From Bradyrhizobium iriomotense (GTDB lineage: Bacteria > Pseudomonadota > Alphaproteobacteria > Rhizobiales > Xanthobacteraceae): a stretch of DNA of 64,000 nt. The translations under genes were made by a program, and so were the position numbers. The stretch is taken from contig NZ_JAFCLP010000022.1 in NCBI RefSeq assembly GCF_018129405.1, positions 82,673 to 146,672 on the forward strand. Direction: 5' to 3'. Numbering within the stretch: the first letter of the stretch is position 1; each line of letters begins with the position of its first letter. Positions 16,182-24,799 of the stretch are shown piece by piece. Below the pieces are notes generated by a model. That model searched no databases and was not told the DNA's origin. It was given only the letters and a program-made list of their open reading frames with translations.

Positions 16182-16460
16182 TCAGTGGACGCGGATGATG
16201 TGGGGACGGCCAAGATCGATCAGCCCCTGCACCGCCGAGAGGCGGTCGTCGAGGGCTGCGATGGTGAGCAGCAAATTGTTACGGCGCTCGTCGAGCATTC
16301 CCATCTCGGCACCGGTCAGCTTCTTGCTCATCCGTTCCTTGTGAATCCCATCGAGGGATTTGCGCAGTCCGGCGATCAGGCCGGCCAGCTGCTTGGCCTC
16401 TTTGGTCATCGAACGCTTCGCGACATTTTGGCGGCGCGTGTCCGCCTGGCTCTGTCTCAT
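16182..16460 (-). CDS. Small helical hypothetical protein
   Basis: 92 residues, almost entirely helical and charged (RRQNVAKRSMTKEAKQLAGL, then MLDERRNNLLLTIAALDDR). No signal or membrane segment. The start at 16460 has GGGAGG six bases upstream; the ATG two codons earlier is immediately adjacent to that site and unlikely. Convergent with the DUF3551 gene. Function unknown; size and composition allow a dimeric coiled-coil. Confidence 0.65.
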   Translation of the reverse strand: MRQSQADTRRQNVAKRSMTKEAKQLAGLIAGLRKSLDGIHKERMSKKLTGAEMGMLDERRNNLLLTIAALDDRLSAVQGLIDLGRPHIIRVH

Positions 16461-16590
16461 CGTCATCCTCCCGTGCCCCGCTGCCCCGAGTGGATGATTG
16501 CATCTTTGGGTACACATCTTACGATCGATGAAATCTGCCCGCGAAGAACTTTCTTAAATTGTACGCGCAGGGAACCCGGATCAAATCAGC

Positions 16591-16621
16591 GGAAAGCCCG
16601 GCGCGAGGGCCGGGCTTTCCT
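16591..16621 (-). terminator. Strong hairpin ending the SH3-repeat gene
   Basis: A perfect 12-bp stem GGAAAGCCCGGC / GCCGGGCTTTCC with a six-base loop, 12 bp beyond the stop of the minus-strand gene at 16632. The T-rich end is within the stem (CTTTCC), so efficiency is uncertain. Confidence 0.7.
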
Positions 16622-16631
16622 TGAGGCAATG

Positions 16632-17777
16632 CTAGCGCTTCTCGTGGCCGCCGCCGGGGCCGCCGGCCTGACCACCGCCGCCACGCGGCGCGGCATTGAT
16701 GTGCTGAGAGCCGCCACCGCCGTGCGGCGTCGCAGGCGCAGCGGCACGCGGCGCCGGCATCTGCGCGCGGGCATTCATCGGCGCACCATGGCTCACATTC
16801 GGCTGGGCGACATGCGGCGTCGCGGGTCGCGCGGCAGGTGCAGCCGACACACGCGGTGCTTCATGCGCACGTGGCGTCGGCTGGGCACGCACCGCGGCGC
16901 GGCTCGCCGCCTGTTCGTGCGTCATGCGTGCCTGAGCATCGCGCGGATTACGAGTCTGCACATTGGTCCGCTCATGCGCGATGCGCTCGCTCCGTCCGGC
17001 ACGCGTCCGGTCGGCGGCAACCGCAGCGTCACGTTTCGAGATCGCCGCGTCGCGCTTTGCGATCGCCGAGTCACGCTTCGTGATCGCTGCGTCACGCTTT
17101 GTCGTGATCGCCGCGTCGCGCTTCGCGATCGCCGCGTCACGCTTTGTCGAGATCGCTGCGTCACGTTTTGCGGTCGCTGCGTCGCGCTTTGCGACCGCAG
17201 CGTCGCGCGTCGCAATCGCGGCATCACGCCGCGAGGTCGTGGCGTCACGTCCCGAGATCGCGGCAGCACCCTTGCCACGCACGCCTTGGCGTTCCAGTGC
17301 GATGGCCGCGTCACGCGTCGCCGCACGACCGATACGGGCTGCGCCCGGGTCGATCGTCATCCGCGTCGCCAAGCTCTGATGCGAGGTCCAGTAGTTATTC
17401 CAGTAGGCGTGGCGGCGATACCAAGGCCGCCCCTCATAGTAGCTCGACCAGTACGAGGTCAGCACGAACGGGACGACAGGCACGTCGATCACGTCGACAT
17501 AGTCGGGGAGATAGACGTAGTGATTGCGGTAGAGATACTCGAGGTATTGCGACGACACCCAGCCGCGGTCGTCGGAGAAGCTCACGTCGCACCAGGCATT
17601 GCCGCGCAGGCAGCCATGGATGTTGACGCGGGCGCCCCCGGGGATGCGATCGACCAGCGGAAAGCCGGAGCCTGGACCGGCGCGCATGCCGGTCGAGACG
17701 GTGACGATACCCGGCGCGGCCAGCGCGGCCGTCGGGGCAAGCAGCAATGCTGCAACCAAAATGCTTCTGAGTCTCAT
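16632..17777 (-). CDS. Exported SH3-domain protein with heptad RDAAIAK repeats
   Basis: 381 residues. Signal peptide (MRLRSILVAALLLAPTAAL), then a bacterial SH3-like domain (~25-85: TGMRAGPGSGFPLVDRIPGG, then CLRGNAWCDVSFSDDRGWVS with two Cys). A Tyr/Trp-rich stretch follows (~85-140), then 11 consecutive RDAAIAK-type units, then an Ala/Pro/His/Gly-rich disordered tail. SH3b domains often bind cell wall. ATG 17777 has GAGGAGG eight bases upstream. The repeat is likely variable in copy number. Function unknown; a periplasmic or surface location is inferred. Confidence 0.75.
   Translation of the reverse strand: MRLRSILVAALLLAPTAALAAPGIVTVSTGMRAGPGSGFPLVDRIPGGARVNIHGCLRGNAWCDVSFSDDRGWVSSQYLEYLYRNHYVYLPDYVDVIDVPVVPFVLTSYWSSYYEGRPWYRRHAYWNNYWTSHQSLATRMTIDPGAARIGRAATRDAAIALERQGVRGKGAAAISGRDATTSRRDAAIATRDAAVAKRDAATAKRDAAISTKRDAAIAKRDAAITTKRDAAITKRDSAIAKRDAAISKRDAAVAADRTRAGRSERIAHERTNVQTRNPRDAQARMTHEQAASRAAVRAQPTPRAHEAPRVSAAPAARPATPHVAQPNVSHGAPMNARAQMPAPRAAAPATPHGGGGSQHINAAPRGGGGQAGGPGGGHEKR
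17017..17265 (-). repeat. In-frame 21/24-bp minisatellite encoding RDAAIAK units
   Basis: Eleven tandem units inside the SH3-protein gene. Nine are seven residues and two are eight (RDAAISTK, RDAAITTK). Arg-Asp-Ala/Ser starts each unit while the last residues vary (IAK, VAK, TAK, ITK, ISK). All units keep the frame, so copy number can change without breaking the protein. Confidence 0.9.
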
Positions 17778-17929
17778 GGCGTGTTCCTCCTCTGCGAGAC
17801 GGAACGCGCAGGCGGAACGAGCGTTCCGCCCGAGATCGCCGCAGCAGCCGAAAGATTGAGAGCGCGCCACGCGCGGAGTTCAATATTCATCCGCCGTTCA
17901 TCGGCACGGCGCGCGTAGCGCTTCCAGCG

Positions 17930-19852
17930 TCAGTTCACCGGCAGCATGAAGGCGTCGAAGAACGAGGCGAGCCCGGCAAAATCGTCGATCGGCAGCACGG
18001 TCGCGACATACTGGTCGGGCCGCACCACGACCATGCAGCCCGCCGCCCGATCGATCCCGCGCATTGCATAAACGTCGTGGCCGCTCTTGAGATCCGAACA
18101 GAACATCTTTTCATAGTCGATCAGACCGTAGCGCCCCTTGCGCGGGAGCAGCAGCGACGGCATCGCCTCGACGGCGAGTTCGCGATGCTCCTGCTGAAAC
18201 ACCGCGCGCAGATCGATCACGCTATCGATGTCGGCGCCGACAGGCGTGTATCGCCGGACCGGCGACTGCCTCGCCTCGGCGAGAAAATTGCACAGCGCGC
18301 GAATGGCGGAGCCGGCCGCAGCCGGGTTTTCCGCAGGCGAGAACGCGTAGATGCGGAAGCGGCCGTCGGCCTGCGCAGCGTGGCCGAGATGCACTGGCTT
18401 CGCATCCGCAAGGCGGATCACCGGTGCGGAATGGAAGCGCTTGCCGATCACGAGCCCCTGCGCGAGATGCTGATGCGACGCTGCGCCGGTGAGAACCGAG
18501 GGCCTGTAATGCGTCGCCGTGCCCGCCGTGTAGCGGCCGTGCCGGACGAAATAGTCCTGCGTCTTCGCCGCATCCGCGCCGCCGGCCTTGGCGGCCGAAG
18601 CGAGAATACCGGCCCATTCGCGATCGAAATCGATCAGCTCCTTCGCAACCGCCTGCCGCTCAGCCGAATAGGAATGCAGCAGGCTCGGCGCACATTGCTT
18701 GCGGAGAACGGCGGCGAGCTTCCAGCCGAGATTGAAGGCGTCCTGCATCGAGACGTTCATGCCCTGCCCGGCCTTCGGGCTGTGGGTATGGCAGGCATCG
18801 CCGGCGATGAAGATACGCGGCAGGCGCGAGGCGATCTCCGCCTCGGGCACGTCGTCGAACTTGTCGGTCAGGCGCTGGCCGATCTCGTAGACCGACCACC
18901 AGGCGATCTCCTTCACCTCAAGCGCATGCGGCTTCAGGATGCGTTGCGCTTTCGCGATCACGTCGTCGGCGGTGATGTTGCGATTGGCAACGCGCTCGCC
19001 GACATCGAGCTTGGCAAGCTCGACATAGATGCGAACCATGTAGCCGCCTTCGCGCGGAATGATCAGCAGGCTGCCGTCCTTCGCCGACTGGATCAGGGAC
19101 TTGAAGCGGATGTCGGGAAAATCGGTCACCGCCAGCACGTCCATCACGCCCCAGGCATGGTTGGCGGAATCGCCGTGCAGCTCGCGGCCGATCGATTTGC
19201 GCACCGTGCTGCGCGCGCCGTCGCAGCCGACGACATAGCGCGCCCTGATCGTCTCGACCTTGCCTTCGCTTCCGGCATCGACGCGCTCGAGCCGCACGGT
19301 CACGGCATGGTCGGCGGGACCTGCGGCCGGATCGACCTCGAGGTCGATCAGACGGCGGCTGTAATAGGGGTCGAGCTTGGCGGGCGCCTTGCGCATGATC
19401 TCGAGAAAGCCGTCATGGATGCGCGCCTGGTTGAGGATGACATGCGGGAATTCAGATAGCCCGTCCTCGACGTCCTGCACCCTTCCGCTGCGGACAATTG
19501 TCTCCGGCATGCGCTCGTCCGGCTTCCAGAACGTCGTCTCATTGACCCAATAGGCCTCCTTCAGCACGCGCTCGCTGAAGCCGTAGGCATGGAACATCTC
19601 CATGGTGCGGCAGGCGATGCCGTCGGCCTGCCCGACCAGCAGGCGGCCCGGCTTCTGCTCGACGATGCAGGTCTTGATATCGGGGAATTGCGCAAGCTGC
19701 GCCGCGAGCGTGAGGCCGGCGGGCCCGCAGCCGACGATGAGGACATCGACCTCGTCAGGCACCGCGCCCGACGCGCCGGGAGGCTGAACCCGCTCGGCGG
19801 GGTCGGCGATCTCGGGGTCGCCCGGCTGAAATCCATTCAGATGGAATTGCAT
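17930..19852 (-). CDS. FAD-dependent aromatic hydroxylase (phenol 2-monooxygenase / MobA-like)
   Basis: 640 residues, the length of phenol 2-monooxygenase and 3-hydroxybenzoate 4-hydroxylase types. FAD fold: VLIVGCGPAGLTLAAQL near 38-54, the DG motif VGCDGARSTVRKSIG near 208-222, and the GD motif IFIAGDACHTHSPKAGQG near 345-362. A C-terminal thioredoxin-like domain is present, as in this subfamily. It would hydroxylate a phenol or hydroxybenzoate using NAD(P)H and O2 in the cytoplasm. ATG 19852 follows GGGAGAGG. Divergent from a MarR regulator, the usual arrangement for aromatic-responsive control; the exact substrate is not readable. Confidence 0.9.
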   Translation of the reverse strand: MQFHLNGFQPGDPEIADPAERVQPPGASGAVPDEVDVLIVGCGPAGLTLAAQLAQFPDIKTCIVEQKPGRLLVGQADGIACRTMEMFHAYGFSERVLKEAYWVNETTFWKPDERMPETIVRSGRVQDVEDGLSEFPHVILNQARIHDGFLEIMRKAPAKLDPYYSRRLIDLEVDPAAGPADHAVTVRLERVDAGSEGKVETIRARYVVGCDGARSTVRKSIGRELHGDSANHAWGVMDVLAVTDFPDIRFKSLIQSAKDGSLLIIPREGGYMVRIYVELAKLDVGERVANRNITADDVIAKAQRILKPHALEVKEIAWWSVYEIGQRLTDKFDDVPEAEIASRLPRIFIAGDACHTHSPKAGQGMNVSMQDAFNLGWKLAAVLRKQCAPSLLHSYSAERQAVAKELIDFDREWAGILASAAKAGGADAAKTQDYFVRHGRYTAGTATHYRPSVLTGAASHQHLAQGLVIGKRFHSAPVIRLADAKPVHLGHAAQADGRFRIYAFSPAENPAAAGSAIRALCNFLAEARQSPVRRYTPVGADIDSVIDLRAVFQQEHRELAVEAMPSLLLPRKGRYGLIDYEKMFCSDLKSGHDVYAMRGIDRAAGCMVVVRPDQYVATVLPIDDFAGLASFFDAFMLPVN

Positions 19853-19888
19853 GAGCACCTCTCCCGTCAACGTCTTCTTCGATATTGC

Positions 19889-19915
19889 TCAGTATGCTGA
19901 CTATCAGTATACTTG
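19889..19915. promoter_or_regulatory. Candidate MarR operator in the divergent promoter
   Basis: TCAGTAT occurs at 19889-19895 and 19904-19910, and the second copy runs into the palindrome AGTATACT (19906-19913). The pair lies in the 103-bp gap between the monooxygenase and MarR genes, so one regulator could cover both promoters. Confidence 0.5.
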
Positions 19916-19955
19916 TCAATGATCCGCACCGTTGCCGCCCCCAAAGGAGAATTCG

Positions 19956-20411
19956 GTGAAAGACAACAACGACATGCCCGGGCATCTGGCGCGCCGGTTC
20001 CAGCAGATTGCGGTCGCGGTGTTCCTGGCCGAGGTCGGAGAAGCCGGCTTCGATCTGACGCCGGTGCAGTACGCCGCACTCGCGACCATCAAGGCCAATC
20101 CGGGACTCGACCAGGTGACGCTCGCAGGTCTGATCGCCTACGACCGTACCACCATCACCGGCGTGATCGACCGCCTGGTGCAGAAGGGTCTTATCGAGCG
20201 CCGTGCCAGTTCCCGCGACCGCCGCGCCCGCGAGCTCGAGATCACCGACGAGGGCCGGCGCGCGCTGCGCAAGATCACGCCGGCGGTCGAGTCCGCACAG
20301 CGCATCATGCTGCGCGGCCTCAGCGCGAAGGAAGGCGAGGAGCTGATGCGGCTCCTGCGCAAGGCGATCGCCGCCGGCAACGAGCTCAGCCGCGCCCCGC
20401 TGCGCGAATAA
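19956..20411 (+). CDS. MarR family regulator
   Basis: 151 residues with the winged helix of MarR: LTPVQYAALATIKANPGL, then the recognition helix region TTITGVIDRLVQKGLIERR (near 62-80), and the DRRARELEITDEG wing. GTG 19956 is chosen because AAAGGAG lies six bases upstream. Divergent from the aromatic monooxygenase, it most likely represses that gene and itself and is relieved by the aromatic substrate. Confidence 0.9.
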   Translation: MKDNNDMPGHLARRFQQIAVAVFLAEVGEAGFDLTPVQYAALATIKANPGLDQVTLAGLIAYDRTTITGVIDRLVQKGLIERRASSRDRRARELEITDEGRRALRKITPAVESAQRIMLRGLSAKEGEELMRLLRKAIAAGNELSRAPLRE

Positions 20412-20450
20412 GCCTATTTTGTACGTAATCGTCGCAGTGCGGCGAAACCT

Positions 20451-20475
20451 GGAACTAACCTTCGGCTGCTACGGT
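20451..20475 (+). promoter_or_regulatory. Weak candidate EcfG-type promoter
   Basis: GGAAC, 16 bases, then CGGT, compared with the alphaproteobacterial general-stress sigma (EcfG) pattern GGAAC-N16/17-CGTT. The -10 element deviates by one base. It lies 54 bp before the exported-protein gene at 20529. Suggestive only. Confidence 0.25.
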
Positions 20476-20528
20476 CGGCCCCATTCGGCGCTTAACGCGC
20501 GATTAACTTTGCCGTTCTGGAGATCAGG

Positions 20529-20963
20529 ATGTTCAGGTTCCTCATTGCAGCCGCGGCCATCACGCTCTCGACCGTCCCTGTGCTCGCGAACGGCCATGGC
20601 GGCGGCGATGCGCCTCCTCCGCCCAAGCCCGAGGCGACGACTGCGCCGGCCAAGGTGGTCCTGACCAAGCAGGGCCCGAAGCTGGTCGATCTCAAGGGCA
20701 TGACGCTCTACACTTACGAGCGCGACACGACCGGCAAGTCATCGAACTGCAACGGCAAGTGCACGGAGAGCTGGGTGCCGCTGGCCGCTACCTCCGACGC
20801 CAGGGCTGTCGGCGACTTCACCGTGATCAACCGCAACGACGGCAGCAAGATGTGGGCGTACCGCTACCGCCCGCTCTACACATCTCCCGCCGACAAGGCG
20901 CCGGGCGACGCCAACGGCACGGCCACGACCCTGCAGTGGCACATCGCGCGGCCCGAAAACTAG
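20529..20963 (+). CDS. Exported COG4315-type repeat protein
   Basis: 144 residues with signal peptide (MFRFLIAAAAITLSTVPVLA), a short Pro-rich linker, then the COG4315 'Yx(FWY)xxD' domain: GMTLYTYERDTTG, SNCNGKCTESWVPL and FTVINRNDGSKMWAY. Such proteins are secreted or periplasmic in many proteobacteria and have no settled function; the paired Cys could form a disulphide. ATG is preceded by GGAG six bases upstream. A possible stress-sigma promoter lies upstream. Confidence 0.8.
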   Translation: MFRFLIAAAAITLSTVPVLANGHGGGDAPPPPKPEATTAPAKVVLTKQGPKLVDLKGMTLYTYERDTTGKSSNCNGKCTESWVPLAATSDARAVGDFTVINRNDGSKMWAYRYRPLYTSPADKAPGDANGTATTLQWHIARPEN

Positions 20964-21175
20964 GGCGAGAACGGAGCGAGTCCGTCGGGCCTGCCCATGA
21001 GCTTCGCGTGTGCTGCGGAATCGGCCGAGGCATAATTGACCTCCGGATTCCAGTGCAGCGCGACGTACAGGACCATTCCGGCCAGGATGGAGCCATAAAA
21101 ACCGAGCGCGGCCAGGCGCCATTTCCGCACAATGCGGCGGTCGTTCTCATTCAATGGATCAAAGAATTCTTGCAT
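20960..21175 (-). CDS. Small single-pass membrane protein
   Basis: 71 residues: charged N-terminus (MQEFFDPLNENDRRIVRKW), one transmembrane helix (~24-42), then a ~28-residue polar tail probably in the periplasm. Start 21175 has GGAGG four bases upstream. Its stop overlaps the 3' end of the convergent exported-protein gene by four bases. Function unknown. Confidence 0.7.
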   Translation of the reverse strand: MQEFFDPLNENDRRIVRKWRLAALGFYGSILAGMVLYVALHWNPEVNYASADSAAHAKLMGRPDGLAPFSP

Positions 21176-21313
21176 GATGCCTCCAATGGCAGCGAGCCAT
21201 CAAGGCATAGCGTGACCGGGGCCGATCGGCTGTGAAGCCGTTCACCCCTCATCACTTCAAAACGATGTGATCGTTGTCGGCACCAGCGCGCCGGCGCTCC
21301 TCGCCCGAACGCC

Positions 21314-21967
21314 CTATCCGCGCCAGCGCGCGCCTGGTCCGGCCTGCGCATTCTGCCCGGGCGGCAGCACCACGACGGTCGAATTGAGCTTCACCCGGTC
21401 GTAGAGATCGATCACGTCCTCGTTGCGCATCCGGATGCAGCCCGACGAGATCGCCTGCCCGATATATTCGGGCTGGTTGGTGCCGTGGATGCGGTAGAGC
21501 GTGTCCTTGTTGCCGACATAGAGATAGATGCCGCGCGCGCCCAGCGGATTGGCGGGACCACCGGGCACGCGCGCCGGATAGGGTCCAAGCCGCGCCTGGA
21601 TGTCCGCCGTCGGCACCCAGTCGGGCCATTCGGCCAGACGGCCGACGCGCGCAACGCCGGAGAAGGCCATCGCCTCCTCACCGACCGCGACGCCGTAGCG
21701 GATCGCCTTGCCATCGGGCAGCACGAAATAGAGGTAGCGCGCGTCGGTATCGACCAGGATCGTGCCCGGCATCTCCTTGCGCGGATAATCGACGATGTGA
21801 CGCAGATATTGCTCGGGCACGCTCGCCTGGGCGTAAGGCGTGTGCGCGAGCAACTGCCGGTCGCGCGGCGTCATGCTCGCGTCGGTCGACGGCGAAAGCG
21901 TTGTCTGCATGCAACCGCCCAGCGGCAACATGGCAACGACGAAGAAAGCGAGAACAGATCTTGGCAC
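21314..21967 (-). CDS. L,D-transpeptidase (YkuD) lipoprotein
   Basis: 217 residues. The N-terminal signal ends in the lipobox LPLGGC, so it is a lipoprotein. The YkuD catalytic region reads YRIHGTN (His) and ISSGCIRMRNEDV (catalytic Cys in SGCIR). It would form 3-3 cross-links in peptidoglycan or attach proteins to it, from the periplasm. GTG 21967 is preceded by GGGGGG at six bases; the longer frame to 22120 would bury the signal peptide. A role in cell-wall remodelling is from the family; its partner proteins are not adjacent. Confidence 0.9.
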   Translation of the reverse strand: MPRSVLAFFVVAMLPLGGCMQTTLSPSTDASMTPRDRQLLAHTPYAQASVPEQYLRHIVDYPRKEMPGTILVDTDARYLYFVLPDGKAIRYGVAVGEEAMAFSGVARVGRLAEWPDWVPTADIQARLGPYPARVPGGPANPLGARGIYLYVGNKDTLYRIHGTNQPEYIGQAISSGCIRMRNEDVIDLYDRVKLNSTVVVLPPGQNAQAGPGARWRG

Positions 21968-22256
21968 CACCGGCCCCCCGATAGCGGATAGCAGCACCCC
22001 CAGCAGCTCCAGATGCTGCCCAAATCGTGCTGAAAACAAGGCAGACCGGAACAATTGCGCGTGTTCGATCAGCCGGGTTCCATCACCACAAACGGCGGAA
22101 GAGCGTCGCATCATCTCCATCCCCTCGCCTTGCTTTGGTCAAACCCGGCTGGACTCGTGCGTCATCTGCCCGCGATGGGGCTCACCTTAACTGATCGGCT
22201 CGCGCCAATGCGAAACGACGAAGGCTTCAAAACACCTGGGCTTCAAAGGAGCTGCG

Positions 22257-23306
22257 ATGCTCGCAACGCTGAACAGCAAGCAAATCGTCGATGAGATCGT
22301 GAAGGACACGGTCAAGGACAACGATCCGCACGACGCGATTCAGATCTCGCCCGAGATCGTCATGGCCTCCCGCCCCATCAGCGTGGCGCCGGCACTGGCC
22401 CCCGACATCACGCCCCGCCCGGAGCCGAAATTCGCGCCGGAGCCCAAAGTCAATTCCGAGCCGAAGTTCAGTCCTGAGCCGAGGTTCAGTCCTGTCTCGG
22501 AGCCACCCACGGCAGTGCCCTCGGTCGATACCGCCGTGCGCGTCGCAGCCGGCGATGGTCCCAGCCGGCGCAGGCGTTCCGCTGCCGGCAAGTGGCTGCG
22601 CGGCGCCTTCGTCACGTTCCTGTTTGCCGGCGGCAGCGCGGCTGCCACGGTTGCCTGGGAGAAGCACGGCGATACCGCCAGGCACATGCTCGCCGAGTGG
22701 ACACCGGTCCTGACCTCGCTGCTGCCCTCGACGTCGCAGACGGCACCGGTCGCCGCCGCGCAGCCGGTCCCGCCCGCGGCGCAAGCCACAGCGGATCAAC
22801 CGATCGATCAACCTGCGGCACAAGCTGTGGCCGACCAACCTGCGAGTCCGCCTGCGGCTCAGGTTGCAGCGGCCGCGCCCGCGGCAACACAGACCGAGGC
22901 AACCCAGTCGGTACAATCGATGACGCGCGATCTCGCGGCGATGGCGCAGCAGATCGAAACACTCAAGGCCAACATCGCCGAGCTGAAGGCCGGCCAGGAG
23001 CAGATGGCCCGCGAGATGGCGAAGCCGCCTGCACCGAAGCCGGTCGTCGAAGCGAAGCCGCCCGTTGATCCGCGCGCACGCGTGTCCGCGCTGCCGCCGC
23101 GCGCACCGGTGCCAACGCCGGCGCCGGTTCGCAAGCCGAAGCCAGCGGTGACGCAGACCTATATGCCGGCTTATGCGCCTGCGCCGATCGCACCTCCGCC
23201 GCCTTCACAGGCTGCTGCAGCGCCGCCGCCTGCACCGGTCACGACGACGCAAGCGGTTGCCGATGACGATGGACCCGTCGTGCGTCCGCCGATGCCCCTG
23301 CGCTAA
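22257..23306 (+). CDS. Membrane protein with Pro-rich arms and coiled coil
   Basis: 349 residues. ~100 residues of Glu/Pro/Lys-rich repeats (PEPKF, SEPKF) precede a single transmembrane helix (~113-130). An Ala/Gln/Pro-rich periplasmic arm follows, then a coiled coil (MAQQIETLKANIAELKAGQE, ~221-240) and a Pro/Ala-rich tail. This layout (cytoplasmic arm, TM, coiled coil, Pro tail) recurs in uncharacterised Bradyrhizobium proteins and suggests an envelope-spanning or scaffold role. ATG is preceded by AAAGGAG. No enzyme motif is present. Confidence 0.7.
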   Translation: MLATLNSKQIVDEIVKDTVKDNDPHDAIQISPEIVMASRPISVAPALAPDITPRPEPKFAPEPKVNSEPKFSPEPRFSPVSEPPTAVPSVDTAVRVAAGDGPSRRRRSAAGKWLRGAFVTFLFAGGSAAATVAWEKHGDTARHMLAEWTPVLTSLLPSTSQTAPVAAAQPVPPAAQATADQPIDQPAAQAVADQPASPPAAQVAAAAPAATQTEATQSVQSMTRDLAAMAQQIETLKANIAELKAGQEQMAREMAKPPAPKPVVEAKPPVDPRARVSALPPRAPVPTPAPVRKPKPAVTQTYMPAYAPAPIAPPPPSQAAAAPPPAPVTTTQAVADDDGPVVRPPMPLR

Positions 23307-23396
23307 GAGCAACGTCGCGAACGCTGTCCGAGTCGATGAGATGCGTTGAGTCCGGGTTACTACGGGAAGCGATTCTTCATCGTTGTCCATCATGAG

Positions 23397-23434
23397 AAAA
23401 GGCCGTCGGGATTTATGCCGCCGGCCTTCTCTTG
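23397..23434 (+). terminator. Terminator after the coiled-coil membrane protein
   Basis: AAAAGGCCGTCGG pairs with CCGCCGGCCTT over an eight-base loop, followed by CTCTT. It lies about 90 bp after the stop at 23306. Confidence 0.7.
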
Positions 23435-23685
23435 CAACTCCCGGTTCCCGGAGCCCGGTTCTGTTGCAATTCCATGCTTCATGATCACGCTGACATATTT
23501 AATAAAACCTTAACGAGCTCGCGTGCTGCACATCATTTCTGCGCCATAGGCACAGAGATTGTGCGGCTTGTTCATTCGATAAAGATCGACTCAGTGGTAC
23601 CATCCGCGATGTGTCGGGACTTCCGTTGAAGACTTGTTTTCAAGACTTGCAACTGAGACTTGGTCGTCACACCGGGGGACTTCGG

Positions 23686-23916
23686 ATGCCGTACTACTCC
23701 TTCGATCTTGTGGTTGGTGAAGAGTTCAAGAACCAGGGCGGAATCATCCTCGAGGACATCGAGGTTGCCTCCGATCGCGCCGATCAGCTCGCATGCGAGC
23801 TGTCGCAGGTGAAGCCGGAGCTGCAGCAGAAGGGTTGCGCGGTGCGCGTCACCGATCGCGATCACAACGAGGTCTATCGCACGCCGCTCGATCCCGTGCC
23901 GGCCTGGCAGCGCTAA
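23686..23916 (+). CDS. DUF6894-type small protein
   Basis: 76 residues starting MPYYSFDLVVGEEF. The DUF6894 pattern is a short beta/alpha protein with a hydrophobic core and acidic strand (GIILEDIEVASDRADQLA) ending in a VYRTPLDP-like tail. These proteins are very common in Bradyrhizobium and Methylobacterium and uncharacterised. GGGGGA at six bases supports ATG 23686; the longer frame is a shadow. A TTTTC-type repeat (23921-23970) follows at once. Confidence 0.75.
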   Translation: MPYYSFDLVVGEEFKNQGGIILEDIEVASDRADQLACELSQVKPELQQKGCAVRVTDRDHNEVYRTPLDPVPAWQR

Positions 23917-23920
23917 GCAT

Positions 23921-23970
23921 AGCGTTTTCGAGCGAAGTGGACGCCGGTTCGCGTAAAGAAAACGCGTCAA
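23921..23970. repeat. Interspersed inverted repeat, AGCGTTTTC...GAAAACGCG family (second copy)
   Basis: Same family as 15493-15546: AGCGTTTTCGAGCGAAGTGG, then GAAAACGCGTCAA. It starts five bases after the DUF6894 stop codon, so it could act as a 3' hairpin for that gene. Confidence 0.75.
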
Positions 23971-23980
23971 ACCAAGAATC

Positions 23981-24017
23981 AAAAGCGCCGTTCCGATTCA
24001 TCGGAACGGGGCTTTAC
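23981..24017. terminator. Bidirectional terminator hairpin
   Basis: AAAGCGCCGTTCCGA pairs with TCGGAACGGGGCTTT around a four-base loop. It sits between the convergent DUF6894 and SDR genes and overlaps the SDR stop codon. Flanking A- and T-rich ends allow use on both strands. Confidence 0.75.
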
Positions 24018-24799
24018 TCTTCAAGCACTGGCGCTTCGAACCAGTTCGTCAGCGACAGCCCGCCGTCGACGACGAAGGCCGCGCCGGTGGCGTAACCTGA
24101 GAGCTTGTTCGACAACACCGTAAGCGCCATCGGCGCAAGGTCCTTGGCCTCGCCGAGACGCCCGAGCGGAATGTGTCTCGCCAGGGACGCGTCTGCAACG
24201 AACCCGCCCGCTGCGATTGCACCCGGCACCAGCGCGTTGACGCGGATGTTGTGCCGCCCGAAGGTCTTCGCGAGCTCCTTCACCAGCATCGCCATCCCCG
24301 CCTTCGCCGTCGAGTAATGCGGCAGGTTGCGCGGCGTGCCCGCATGCAGCGAAGTGAGGAACAGGAATGAGCCGGGCCGCTTCGCTGCGATCAGCCGCTT
24401 TGCGAGTCCGCGCGCCAGATGAAAGCCGGCATCGAGATTGACGGCGTGCATCTCCTGCCAGGTCCTGCGATCGACCGCGAGCGCGTGATCGGCCTCGCGC
24501 CGCGGCGGCGAGGCGCTGTGCACGAAATGCGTCACCTCCCCCAGCGCAGCATGAGAGGCGGCCAGCAGCGCGTCGCAGGCGTCGAGCCCTGCGAGATCGC
24601 CGACCCAGGGCACCGCGTGTTCAGGCCTCTCGCTCGCGCTGATCGCGGCGCTCACCCGTTCCGCGCTGATATCGGCAAACACGGTTCGGACGCCCTCGCC
24701 GACCAGAGCCTGCGCGATCGCGCGGCCGATGCCGTTGCCCGCGCCGGTAACGAGCGCCGTATCGGTTGCGGGATCGAACGGCGCGCTGAACAGGCTCAT
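24014..24799 (-). CDS. Short-chain dehydrogenase/reductase (SDR)
   Basis: 261 residues. Cofactor motif TGAGNGIGRAIA (near 18-29), then an acidic residue after strand 2 suggesting NAD(H) preference. The catalytic Ser lies near SLHAGTPRNLPH and YSTAK gives Tyr and Lys. The Rossmann fold ends with the usual GxxFxVDGG-like VVDGGLSLTNWF. The substrate is unknown. Start at ATG 24799 follows GGAGAG. The frame is open far upstream (to 25486) but overlaps the plus-strand exported gene and is rejected. Confidence 0.9.
   Translation of the reverse strand: MSLFSAPFDPATDTALVTGAGNGIGRAIAQALVGEGVRTVFADISAERVSAAISASERPEHAVPWVGDLAGLDACDALLAASHAALGEVTHFVHSASPPRREADHALAVDRRTWQEMHAVNLDAGFHLARGLAKRLIAAKRPGSFLFLTSLHAGTPRNLPHYSTAKAGMAMLVKELAKTFGRHNIRVNALVPGAIAAGGFVADASLARHIPLGRLGEAKDLAPMALTVLSNKLSGYATGAAFVVDGGLSLTNWFEAPVLEE

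Noticed and set aside
17017-17265. Repeat track as CRISPR or non-coding satellite
   Set aside because: Units are 21 or 24 bp, contiguous without spacers, and keep the reading frame of the SH3-protein gene.
18077-19459. 460-residue open frame on the plus strand over the monooxygenase
   Set aside because: It is the complementary-frame shadow of a well-supported FAD enzyme and has no family motifs.
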